From NCBI GenBank assembly GCA_963070105.1, contig OY718806.1, positions 7,337,865 to 7,401,864 of the forward strand: 64,000 bases of DNA. Direction: 5' to 3'. The position numbers were made by a program, and so were the translations under genes. The notes beneath the pieces are model-generated. The model saw only the letters and a list, made by a program, of their open reading frames with translations. It was not told the DNA's origin and did not search any database. Source of the DNA: Litomosoides sigmodontis (taxonomy: Eukaryota > Nematoda > Chromadorea > Rhabditida > Onchocercidae). Of this stretch, positions 53,397 to 64,000 are shown piece after piece; position 1 is the stretch's first letter; each line of letters begins with the position of its first letter.

Positions 53397-56300
53397 TTGG
53401 TGGTAAAGGTACATTGGAAAGGGTACTGTTTAGCGTGTCATTGACGGATGGTGCATCACAAATATGGGCCGACAGTAACGGTGCAGCCTTTCGAAGCGAT
53501 GACTCTGAACGAAGATATATTATGAATTGTGGAATTGATCGATCAAAAGTAAGTATTCAGGAAGCTTTGATGAAATATCAGTCAAGTTAAAACTTCCAAA
53601 GTACGACAGCTCTCACTCATATTTTGTCAAAAAAATTTGAAAGAATCACTTACTAGCAGGTAGAGCATCAGGTTGAGGAGTGGAACGAGGTGTGGCAATT
53701 GGCGCTAATGTAAGTTGATTATGTGAATTGTTATTGATTGACTGGAAAGCTATCACTACTTCAGCGTTGAAATGCAAAACTTTGGATGATTAAAAGTGAA
53801 ACGTTGTCGTTCAACTCCAATCAAAAATCAATCTTTGAGAGGGAAATTGTAAACAACTCATACAACAAACACTTCAAACCTCACTCACGTGTAACAGTGG
53901 ACGCATGGTGTTGCCTTCTGTTCTTAACGACGACCTATAATTATGCCCAGAATTATAGGAATGTATGCTTCCTTTCATTCGTTTTCCCAGTCTGGAACAG
54001 CGCAATCAGTAAGAGCCTCGTTATTTCAGGCTTTCAATCGTTATTGCACTATTTGAATGCATTAATTTGTAACAAAACCTTCAATTTCATTGTTGCAAAA
54101 GAGAGGGAGAAGGAAAGCGATAAGTTAAGCTTTCAAAATTCAAGGATCACTCCGTTCCTCTAGAACTTGAATTAGTTTATGTTGAAATGAAAAAAACGCA
54201 CAATACAGAGTAGATTATAGTGAGAACAAGGAGGATTAGTAGAACACCGACAAGAATACCAAGAACTATCGTTACAACTTTAAGACTGGATGGCACTGCA
54301 TCCTGAAATTTGAAGATTTCAGAGCTCAGAAGGATCATAAATTTCGAGTGATGAGTGAAAAATCGATGATAGAATCAGGAGCAGGAAAAGCGGGAGATCA
54401 TTTACTTACTGCAGCAGAAGGAGCAAGGATACCACCACTAGAATCTCGACAGAACGATTCTTGAGTTATTCCCCACGGGCATGGAAGGCAATTTTCGACC
54501 TAAAAAACTGCAAGGATAAATTTTAAATTTAAATGTAAATTACTGTTCAAAAGTAACCTTAGGCACCGCACCTGTCATGCCATGACATTCATTCACGATA
54601 GATGGAATTGTAAAACAAACGGATAGCCAATAAATTAAATTAATTGTCAAAAAACCAATTTGAATAAACACTGGATGAAGCTAGCTCACCTGTCCATTTC
54701 TCATGTAAGTGCATGAGTAGAAAAAGCTTGTGATATTGGACTGACATACTGCTAGTGCTGCGTTTCCGTCTGCTTCATTGCAGATCAAGTCACAATTTCG
54801 TCCAATTAAGCTACCCTTACATTGTACTGAATATGCAACTGTCAACCTGAGAGTAAATTATAGTGATAAGCTAGCTTATTTCTATTGGGAAGGCATGCAT
54901 CATTGCATTAATTGTCAAACTTACTGTGTTTGAAGGATGACGCCATCGAGAATTCCCGATTGCATTGATAAATGCCCAGTTCTAATATTCGGTATCACGG
55001 AATTCAACGGTAAAATGAAAGTATCAACGTGAACGACCGTCTGAATCTGAGTCAGCTCACCTGTACGAGCATTAATAACGGTACCCATATGATGAACGAA
55101 TATATCGATAGCAGACTGAAAGTTCTAATGCTTATCCTAGGTTGTCAAAATCAGTTTTATTATTCCAATAAAGTAAATAAGTGATTTGCTAATTAACGCT
55201 TTTTGTTTCATTTCCATATTATGCTTTACAGTAACAATAATTTGTTCAAAGATTTCAGCATAAAAAAAATTGTTAATAACATAGTTTTAACAGTTGATGC
55301 TAATATTTAGTGTCTGAAATATTTAAACTTTTTTAGAAGTAGTAACCGGTTTGGAGGTTAAGTAGAATGTATGGGGCTGTTGCCAGGCTTGTTTCTGCTG
55401 CGGTGACATGCTGTCGATGTCAATATTTCCGGAAGACGTTAACGGCAGAAATTCAGTCGAGAAGTACTTCACTGATTCACTAAAATCCACTATTGTCTTT
55501 TCTGTCCCAATATCACTGTTTCCCGCTATTGTTGTAGTAAGAAGATTTGCAGTAGTTTCTAGGTCTAGATAATTGTTGAAAAGCTTACTCCGGTGATAAC
55601 AGGATAACTGTAAATGACATATAGCATCGCGGAATAGAGGTGCCGAGATAACTGCATGAAAATCCACTTGGACAAACGCAGGTCTGTCCATTTGGAAGTT
55701 GAAGTCCTTGGTTAATGTAATCTATGAGCTGCACTTGAACTACTAGATTTGCGATTTCAGAAGTATTCTTTAATTGGTAGTTGTGGTCCTAAATAAAAAA
55801 TGTATATTTTATAATGAATTAAGCTTAATTAAATGAGGCAAAGTGGAAGCAAATCAGGGATGAGAAATATCAGATAGCTTACAATATGGTTTATCGGCTG
55901 AAACATTTGAACATTTTGGTACATCGCTTCAAGCTTATTTTGGTCATTATAGTGATGACCTCTAGGACGCGATATCTGAAGTAGAACAACGCAAACAAAT
56001 GCAAACATGATGGAAGAAGCATTCTGTTATGAAAAGCAAAATCAACTTTTTCTTTCATAAACCGTTAAGGCATTAAATTATTTTAAATTTATTTCAAAAA
56101 TTCATTGAAACATAAAAGAAAGATAGAAACTATTTTAGCTATTTTGCAGTTAGGAATATTACACATATTAGATGCAATCAATATGTTATGAATGCAACGG
56201 CAGCATTTGGATGACAGGAATCTCTGATGAGAATTTCTCTTACGGATGCCGCGATGCGAATTAGCACGTAGAAATTTTGCTAATTCTATTAAATGGTAGT

Positions 56301-56999
56301 GAGCGAGCAGCTTTAGTAGGAGGAGTTTTAGTATACTAAAGTGTTATTTGATGATTTCCTGCCGGTTTCAACATCAATGCATACCGTTAAAATTATTATG
56401 GCATTTCCAAAATACACAGAGTCTGATCCACTGAAGGTTTTTCCTAAAAGTTTTCCGTCGCAATCATTGCTTTTGGAGGAGAAGAGTGGTGGAAGTTGTC
56501 TATTGTAAATATATCAAACCTATTTTATCACTCAACTTCCTACGCACTTTCGTTTTCCTTTTCTCATCGCGTAAAATCAATCAAATGTTATATTTCTTTT
56601 AAAGAATTAATTGGTTGAAGCTCTTTGAAGCATTTCTATAATTTTCTCAAAAATTTAAGAGAAAAAAAGAGTTAGGTCAAAGCTGACCTGCTAATAAAAT
56701 GCGGTGTAAGAAGTGTGAAAAAAATAAGCAGAAAATTAAATATTGAATTAATTAGCCATTTTTCTTTGTTAAAATTTCATTTCATATTTTTTTCCTTCAA
56801 ATTTAAATGATTGAGAAGGACTAACCAGACTGATAGAATTCGGTTGTGATCCAAACATTCTGTAGTTGGGATCAAAATTATTATTTCCATTAATGTTATT
56901 ATTGCTATGCATCACATCACGCTGACTTATATTCGAAGCAATGATCTGTTGAAAGTAAACTAGAAAGGATGAGACGTACGCTGCACTGATTCCTCTCAT
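53397..56999 (-). CDS. Divergent DSL-domain (Notch-ligand-like) type I membrane protein
   Basis: Ten exons join in phase: 56826-56999, 55883-55975, 55589-55788, 55347-55515, 54925-55115, 54690-54846, 54410-54499, 54207-54302, 53654-53741 and 53397-53504. The N-terminus (MRGISAAYVSSFLVYFQQIIA) is a signal peptide. The segment LVVQVQLIDYINQGLQLPNG, then CVCPSGFSC and MSFTVILLSP, resembles the N-terminal MNNL/C2 region of Notch ligands. Exon 54690-54846 begins LTVAYSVQC, and its first four cysteines are spaced x8, x3, x11 exactly as in a DSL domain, although the usual YYG is replaced by SLIG. After it come VENCLPCPWGITQESFC, a short stalk and one membrane span (VVTIVLGILVGVLLILLVLT). No intact EGF repeat is seen. 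The ectodomain plus membrane span is about 390 residues, close to small worm DSL proteins. The tail is ambiguous: read-through stops at 54177, while splicing at 54207 leads into two Pro/Ser-rich exons. Acting as a Notch ligand or antagonist is inference. Confidence 0.6.
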
Positions 57000-59450
57000 C
57001 TTCCGTCCAAGTATTCCCTCTTAGCAAAGCATTCAATTTCGTCTTAACCCTATCTGTATTTGTCTGTTGATATTTGACTTTCTCTATCACTCACCTTCAA
57101 CCTGATCGCTTATTCAGTTGTTCACTCTGTAAAATTCACTTAGATTTGCAAATCAAACTTTAATTGAAATTCGCTTAGTAATGACCAATAACGAATCATT
57201 CATCGCATCTCTTATTGCACTAAGTTGTAGTTGAATTTTAATTATAAATAAAAAATTATTAATTATTATCCTGCTTTTAGCCGTGCAACACACACCTATT
57301 TGTGCAAACTCAGCTGGAAATTAATTTCGAAATGATAAAAAAGTTTTGCACACCGACACACACCGAGTGAGAATGAATTATGAGTGATGAAATCTACGAC
57401 AATGATGAACTCATAAAAATGCTGCGCACTAAAGTTTCAATGCATGTTAATGAAGAAGAGTTTTTTGCACTGCAGAATGTTGGCAGTTCAAATATTAGAA
57501 CAAAAAGATGAAGAAGGAAAATGTTGTAGTGATCCCACAATGATAATCAAATTCTTATCAGTAACACAGTGAAGATGTGTTATCAGAGGGAAGAGGAAGG
57601 ATGGAGAGTGTTGCACAATACAGTTATAAATAACAAGACCTGAAATGATGCAATGGTACCAAATGATAGAGTGAAGAGTATCATTGACCAGAAGAGCTCC
57701 CGCAATTTTCAACTGAACTGAAAAGATAATAATGGCTTCCTCTCCTCTGCGCTGTTCGTCTTTCCTCCGCGACACAGAAAATCTAAACCCTCTCTGCTAC
57801 GAACTATTTGTATACTTAGTGAGTCATCCCATCACTGTATGAACTATCTGCTGTTTCCACGCTCCTAGCTTCCACGGCGTTGAAGGTAACATGCAAATGC
57901 ATTGTGCTTCGTTCACCACGTCATATCTCCTGTGCGTGTCCTCTTCAAAAATTTCTTCCCATTCGGACGAGGAAAACGATCTCGGTCATGTCATCCGAAA
58001 ATGATCATTGCTGTAGCAGTTTTTTTTTCTGTTTAAAGAAAAAAGCTACTAGAATGTTTAGTGTTGAAATACAAAATGAATAGTTTGGAAACAAATTTTC
58101 AATTTTATTTAAATTTACTAAGAAAATAGGTTTGTCTTTTTGTTTGCAAAGGAAAATTTGTAGCATGAGTGAATGTTTGATGAATGACTTCATCATATTT
58201 TGAAGCTGTTAAAGTTAAATTTTAGCAATCGTAAGCATTATGCTGTTCATAATACTCCAAACTACGACATATCTATATTTTGATCAATTTCGATAATCTT
58301 TTTTCTAATTGATATTTTCAAATGGGAAATCAATCTGCTGGACATTAATGCTAAATTTAGATAGAGTGCGATGACTGTTCTACTACCATAAGTGAGCAGG
58401 AGCGATTAGCATGAAATGCAAAAATAGTACGCAAGAAGCATTGCCACATAACAGTGTAAGCCGTGGCGAGGAAGTACGATGAATCTACCACCTATTCCTC
58501 CATGGATAACTTTCCGCGTACTTTGCATTTTGCACTTTCTGAGTCATCGCATTATGACGAAACGATTGCGGAAGTTTATACGATGACGCATTATTTCTAA
58601 ACTATTCCTTTTAATTCTTTTTTTTCCATTTTTCTTTATATGGTTTGCGGGGATTTTGCCATTTCTTGAGATAGGGCTTTGAAACAGTATCAATTCTACC
58701 ATAATACGTAACGTATGCTATCGGTTGAATGATTGCTTTATTTAAATATCAGTTATATATGAAAGAAATGGAAAAAATCTTTATCCTAATTTTCTAATTA
58801 TTTTATTTGCTCTAACATTAATTGAACTATTTATAAGTTTTAAAAATAACATTTCAAATCATTTTTTCAAGAATTTTCAAATTCTTCACTTTCCATCAAA
58901 TCCTTAACTTTATTTCACTTTTAATTTCCTCCATGTAAGCAGTACTGAAGAATGGGTGCACTGCAACTGCGTATGCCTTTGAATATGCCGACGTTTGATT
59001 GCGTCCATTTGAAAAACATGTCAAATAAATACGGCAAATTAGATCGGATAGACATTCCAGGGATATGAGCGTAATGAACTCTTTTATCCACTTCACTCAC
59101 TGCCATCATGAAGAAGATACCACAAGTGCATTACAATTAAGATTAATCAAAATGAAAATTTTAATTCTACAAATTTCAATTTTACACAATACACGTATTG
59201 GCTGACGTTTGCATAAAACTCTATCTCAGCATAGTGTTACACATTCAAATTTCAACAAATTTAAAGTTCTAGCCATAAATTTAAATAATAATATATTGAA
59301 AATGTGAAGCACCTAAAGGGAATAACAATTCGAGAATAAAACATGGATTTTGTATTGAAATTTATGGGTTAGAATTTAAGTGAAATTACCTTGATCATTG
59401 ACTGATAAATAAGTTTTTTCCCACCAGTAAGCGATTTTACCATTAGAGAT
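57000..59450. other. Intergenic region
   Basis: No supportable gene. Minus-strand frames at 57488-57775 and 58896-59109 are open, but I found no splice-consistent partners or family motifs. The second lies just downstream of the three-span protein and might be an exon of it in an alternative transcript. Confidence 0.5.
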
Positions 59451-60153
59451 TTATTTCTGTGATTTAATATCAACTATAGTTACTTTAATATCAGTTATAG
59501 CAATCTTCGTAGTCGTGCAATGTTCAAGTTCTTTATCAAATTTAGTGATCATTACCAGCATATACACTACAGCTAGGAGACCTGACGTGTACAATAAAAC
59601 CATAAACGCAGCTACTAGTCTGAAAAACAAGTATTTATACATTTAATGCAAAACTTTAGTTACATAGGAACTTGTCAGAAACTTAATCCCACTAAATCCC
59701 ATAAATCATTACTTTATCTAAATTAACACTTTTAACGTCGGTAAAGTGCTCACGCGAATTATGTTACTAAATAAATTACTAGCATACTAGCTTGTTAACT
59801 TAGTAGTTTACTGCAAATTACTAGCTTACTAAACATATCCATTTTCATTGTTACTTGAATACACTTCAGAAATAGCATGCATATGTTTTTAAAAACTCTC
59901 ACAACACGGTTCTACTTAATTCGTTAATTAGCTTAATACAGAGAACTGATAATTTAGAAAGTGTAAAAATGACGACTACCGCTTACCCAGTCATCACGTA
60001 AAACAAAACAGCATGATGCTGTGCGTAGATGAGATAAATGAGTGAATAAGCTAGCAATAGGCTTATAATCACGCTGAACTGAAGCTTTGTTAAAGGACAG
60101 AAGTTCCAGGCTTGTTGAGGCTTCGAGTCCGTCACCGTTGAACCGTCGTGCAT
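59451..60153 (-). CDS. Small membrane protein with about three hydrophobic spans, function unknown
   Basis: Two exons, 59987-60153 and 59451-59619, join in phase 2 through a strong donor (gtaagc) and acceptor (tttttcag). They encode 111 residues. It starts MHDGSTVTDSKPQQAWNFC. A span FSVIISLLLAYSLIYLIYA follows, then AVLFYVMTGLVAAFMVLLY and SGLLAVVYMLVMIT back to back, and a hydrophilic tail with a Cys and several Asp/Lys. The hydrophobicity is continuous across the splice junction, which supports the model. The open frame extends upstream of the ATG through a TA repeat without another Met. It looks like a MARVEL- or tetraspan-like small protein with fewer spans, but I recognise no family. 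Confidence 0.6.
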
Positions 60154-63100
60154 ATGGCATACGATTACTACGCATATATATATATATTTATGTATATATC
60201 TTTCCCTCTTAGCAGCTCTATCAAATTATTTCCTTCTGAAATCAAATATGCCATTAAAATGCAACTAATCTTGTTTGAAAATTTTAAACTTGAATAATGA
60301 ACGGATTGCTAAAATTTCTAGCAAGAATTCTTTGTCCTTAATTGCACAGTTTTCATTTACGAAATTGGCAAGATGAAGTGGTTGCAGAAACATGTCTTCT
60401 GACGTCTTCCACATTCGTCTCCAATATCTTCCGCATTGAAAATCGCGAAAAACAAGTTTGTGGAGAAATTAAGGGATTGTTATAAGTGACAAATGGATGG
60501 TGTTCATCATGGATTAACGTTTTCTGCTGCTCACCAACAATAGAAAGCTCTATTCAAACTTTTAAGGTTAACTTTCAAAACTTACAATTCTTTAAGTTAG
60601 TTTATTTTTTTTAAGCTGTATTTATATCTAATGCGTCTTCAGCCATCATCACAAAAAGTCATAACATGCTTTCCACCTTCGTAATCAGTAAGTGCACCAC
60701 TGCTGTTTATATTTATCATCTAAATTTAAACGAAAATTTAAACTTCCATCAATTACAAAAAATTCTTCGTCACTCACGTTATTCAATGTAAGTCCAAAAT
60801 CTTTACCGTACTGTTGCAGTGATTTTTCCAATTATAGTCATCAGTAATATTTAAAAAAAAAACTGTCATATTTGAAGATTTGTGTAAAAATACATAAAAT
60901 AAATCATAGATGAACGCATATGCTCTGGGTTTATGTACACATATGTTATACGAAAAATGAGTGAATAATGAATGGACATGTATTGGTCATTTGACCTGCT
61001 TTTTACAATTTTACAGATAGGTCACCGACGAGTTTCGTTTATGGCCAAACTAATTGCTGAACTATCCGGAAAACTTCCAACAAGTTATTATTAAGTTGTG
61101 CAGCAGATAGTTAATTTACTAAAATTCACAGCAATCACTTTATTAGTATTAATTTTTTTATTAGGGAAATTTCGTGCCGGTCACTCGTTCTTTCTCTAAT
61201 ACGAAATAAGGCAGCTACAAAACAGATAATACAAAGTGATGTGTTCGCTTTCAACGTAAGCGATAAGATGATAGTACATTATGGATTGTATGAATCCTTC
61301 AAGCTTCCAGCAAATCCACGTTAAAAAAAACGAGTGAATACACGGATTCAATGCGAAAAGTTTGATAAAATGATAAAGCACTTCATGTCACGTGCCATTA
61401 GCCATTAAAAAACGTTGTGTCAGACAGTGGTGCTCGCGAGCTTTTGATATACAGTAGGACGAACTACAAGGAAATGATGAAAAAATGCCTGGATCCACTT
61501 CAATGATCATTAAATAGGGCCGATGTGGCACGATAAGTTTCACTCAGATGTGGCAGGGGAGAATTCAGATTCCGTTGAAAACAATGGTAAGATCTGTCGA
61601 TTAAAACGATTCACCATACTGTACAACGGAACTACTAAATAGGGCACACAATCTCACCCACCGTCACTAATCATTTCCTTCCAGCAACGCTCAGGCGCAA
61701 TTTTAATTTAATGTTCAGCGTTGTGCATCCGCTGATGCAAATAAATGCATGTCGTGCATATTTTACATGCAAACTACCCACACACAGAAATAAACAAACA
61801 CACACACACTGTCTGTGCATGAAACTATATAAAACGATAGATGGATGGAGATATATCTGAGTACACCCAATAACACAGTTTTGAAGTGACCGGTTTAAAT
61901 TTGATCTCAATTTAAAATTTTTGACAGTTCTGTCTTCTTACTACCAGCACGCGATTTTGTCCAATCCTCCAACGCTATCAATTTTAGTTATTTTTTTAAA
62001 ATAGATTTGTGAATTGCTTTTTCTTCTTCAATTCATTTGTATTATATTGTTAGAAATACTACTAATCAAATTTCTCTCATTTAAATATCATCAAAATTAA
62101 GCTACGGGAAGGTAAGTTATTAATAGCCAAGGAAAAAAAGAAGGGAGCAATACACTGCTCGCCAGTCATTTCTGGAAAAAGTTACTCCGAAGTGGTATGA
62201 ATGAGAATGATAACAAGTTATGGTTGATGGCTTGGAAAGGAAATATGGGAAGTATGCCAATTTCAACCAGAAACATTTAATTCAAGTAAATAATTAAAAG
62301 TAGTTTGCATCACCTTGCTTAAGGCAAGACAATTAATTAATTGACCTTGATTTAAATCAATGTCCTTCGTAAACAAATGCTAAAATTTCTTTTTTCTGAG
62401 ATTTAAAGCATTTTTTTTTAATTTTTATGCTATAACTAATTTTGCACTGCAACATAGTTGACTGATGAGTTCGAAGTTCAAACTTTACCAGTTTGTTTCT
62501 TCTGAGCATTTCTTGAATGAAGTTGAAGGGAAAATATATTAACAGATGGATACGGAAGATTTCCATTTTAACCTCTGTAATGTGAATGTCAAATTTTGAT
62601 AAACTATTGATCGGAACAAAGTTTTCCTTGCAACTTACCGTGGAATTGTCATATGTATGAGTTTTAATAAAAATATTTTCAAATTTGTGAAAAGCGAAAT
62701 TATGCTGTTGAGAGAGGCAAATTGCGAGTCTCGCAGTTTTTAGCAAAAACTATTTCTCGCAATGATACAGGGCGCATTAAGGGAGAGAAATTGATTTTGC
62801 TGCAAAAACAGCCACCAACCTTAGTTGGATGACAGCAAAGATTAACAATCAACTTCAGTTAGTTAGATGACAGCAAAGACTATGAGTGAAACAGGTTTTC
62901 TTCCCAATACCGCCTAGTGCCTTCTTAAAAATTAAATTTCAAGAACTTCTAAATTATTTGTTTAAGTAATGAGTTTTGTGCTGCTACGTTGAGGGACAAC
63001 TTTTCTGTACTGATTGTTCACTAACTATTGGTTATTTCAGTGTCTAAGTCGCTATTTAAGTCGCCCAATCTTAGCGTAAAATACTTCAATCTTTCATGCT

Positions 63101-64000
63101 TTGTATTTAGGCATAAACAGAAGTGAAGGAAGAATTCATAGTAATGGAATCGCTCATTACAATGCGCTTAAATAAATGAGGAATGTCTTTATGAGCAAAG
63201 AAACATTATTGCTACGAAAGACAAAACATTTTTGATATCGGTGAGGCTGGACAACATCAACGAAACCGATCGTCCAGGTTGGAAAGGGAGCAAAGGTAAT
63301 GAGAGAACAATGAAGAGCAAGATTGCAAAACTAATTAGCGGTAAATATTGTAGGCGTTAGATACTGCAATTCTATTCATGAATTCTGGGCTCGGTGTTGG
63401 GACGGTTGCGCAAGAGGGATTTGCTCATACATCATTACGCAGTACATTATGTTGAATGCTCAGAAAATTTAAGAAAATGAGGTATGAAAAATGAGATAGT
63501 TACTTGTTTCCATACATCTAGCACCAAGCCAGTTGAATGAACTTTTCAAAATTAGTATCATGACAAGATTAAATTTTAAGTTTTCCTAAAAAACATTTAC
63601 TACGCATTTTATGACGCTTAAATTAATTGCCTTAAAATAAAACCTTTACCACAATAATTATTCACGTGCATATTGGTGCGAATTGTTCATGCAGAAAACA
63701 ATAAAATTGAGCAAACCTTATTTGCTATTCTTTGTTGGTGCAAAATATGATACAAAATATGATGCTTCAAGCAACAATGATTTTTTTACTGCACTTTAAA
63801 TTTCAGGATAATTGTCCATCTAAATTTCCACGGTCTTTAAGCAAAAAATATCAAAATGAAAAAAAGTTGTTGCTGAGCACTTTGCACAGTTTGTAAAAAA
63901 TCGTTCGGAAGCAATCCATTTTCATATTAAACTGAGAATTTAGAAATTGTTTTGAAAATCTTTTGGAAATAATACAATAAAAAATATACACATTGTAACC
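60154..64000. other. Intergenic region to right edge
   Basis: AT-rich DNA with a TA-rich tract at 60174-60200, a short (ca) run at 61797-61808 and a 20-bp near-direct repeat (tgacagcaaaga core) at about 62825 and 62865. The longest frame (62357-62746, minus) has composition expected of AT-rich noise. I saw no gene I can support. Confidence 0.5.

Noticed and set aside
53786..54163. 125-codon plus-strand open frame
   Set aside because: It lies opposite the introns and tail exons of the DSL-like gene and has no recognisable features. It is probably a chance antisense frame.
57488..57775. Hydrophobic 95-codon minus-strand frame
   Set aside because: Hydrophobic stretches arise easily in AT-rich DNA, and there is no start context, partner exon or family feature.
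62357..62746. 129-codon minus-strand open frame near the right edge
   Set aside because: It is rich in Lys, Ile, Phe and Asn as expected from AT-rich noise. It has no motif, no splice partners and no family resemblance.

Overview
The window is AT-rich, intron-dense nuclear DNA of a nematode. A spirurid or filarial-type (clade III) worm is my best guess. The evidence is short exons (about 40-230 bp) bounded by GT...TTTTCAG-type splice sites, 5-6 kb intergenic spacers, simple-sequence repeats, and proteins that match animal families. The clade assignment is inference from genome style, not from a marker gene. I found no bacterial operon, tRNA, rRNA, CRISPR array or complete transposase gene. 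Most genes had to be rebuilt exon by exon, checking reading frame and splice phase. The coordinates given run from the outermost exon that can be supported to the stop codon.

Layout, left to right. (1) 1-11041, minus: N-terminal half of an inositol 1,4,5-trisphosphate receptor (itr-1 type), running off the left edge. (2) 15673-16906, minus: an 89-residue CYSTM-family Cys-rich tail protein in three exons. (3) about 18.0-18.6 kb: a foldback element with two inverted arms of about 120 bp. (4) 20458-23762, minus: a coiled-coil protein with an Asp/Glu run and repeated Trp-centred motifs (CCDC34/CCDC181/MAP9-like). (5) 24752-25902, minus: a small single-pass membrane protein with a Cys cluster and a PPxY motif (WBP1/VOPP1-like). 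(6) 28340-32762, plus: a Numb-associated kinase (AAK1/BIKE, C. elegans sel-5 type), convergent with (7) 33518-41930, minus: a K-Cl cotransporter (SLC12A4-7/KCC). (8) 47774-49384, minus: a secreted Cys-rich protein I do not recognise. (9) 53397-56999, minus: a type I membrane protein whose Cys spacing matches the first part of a DSL domain, so a divergent Notch-ligand-like protein. (10) 59451-60153, minus: a 111-residue hydrophobic protein with about three membrane segments.

The genes do not form one pathway. Several are membrane or signalling proteins: ER calcium release (ITR-1), clathrin-adaptor phosphorylation and Notch-related endocytosis (SEL-5/AAK1), a possible DSL ligand, and chloride/volume control (KCC). 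SEL-5 and a DSL-like protein lying within 30 kb is notable only because both families touch Notch signalling in worms. Nothing in the sequence shows co-regulation.

The points most worth checking are the divergent DSL-like ligand with two possible cytoplasmic tails, substitutions in the IP3-contact loop of the IP3 receptor, the large foldback element, an in-frame 27-bp triplet repeat, and an exon that is open in two frames.
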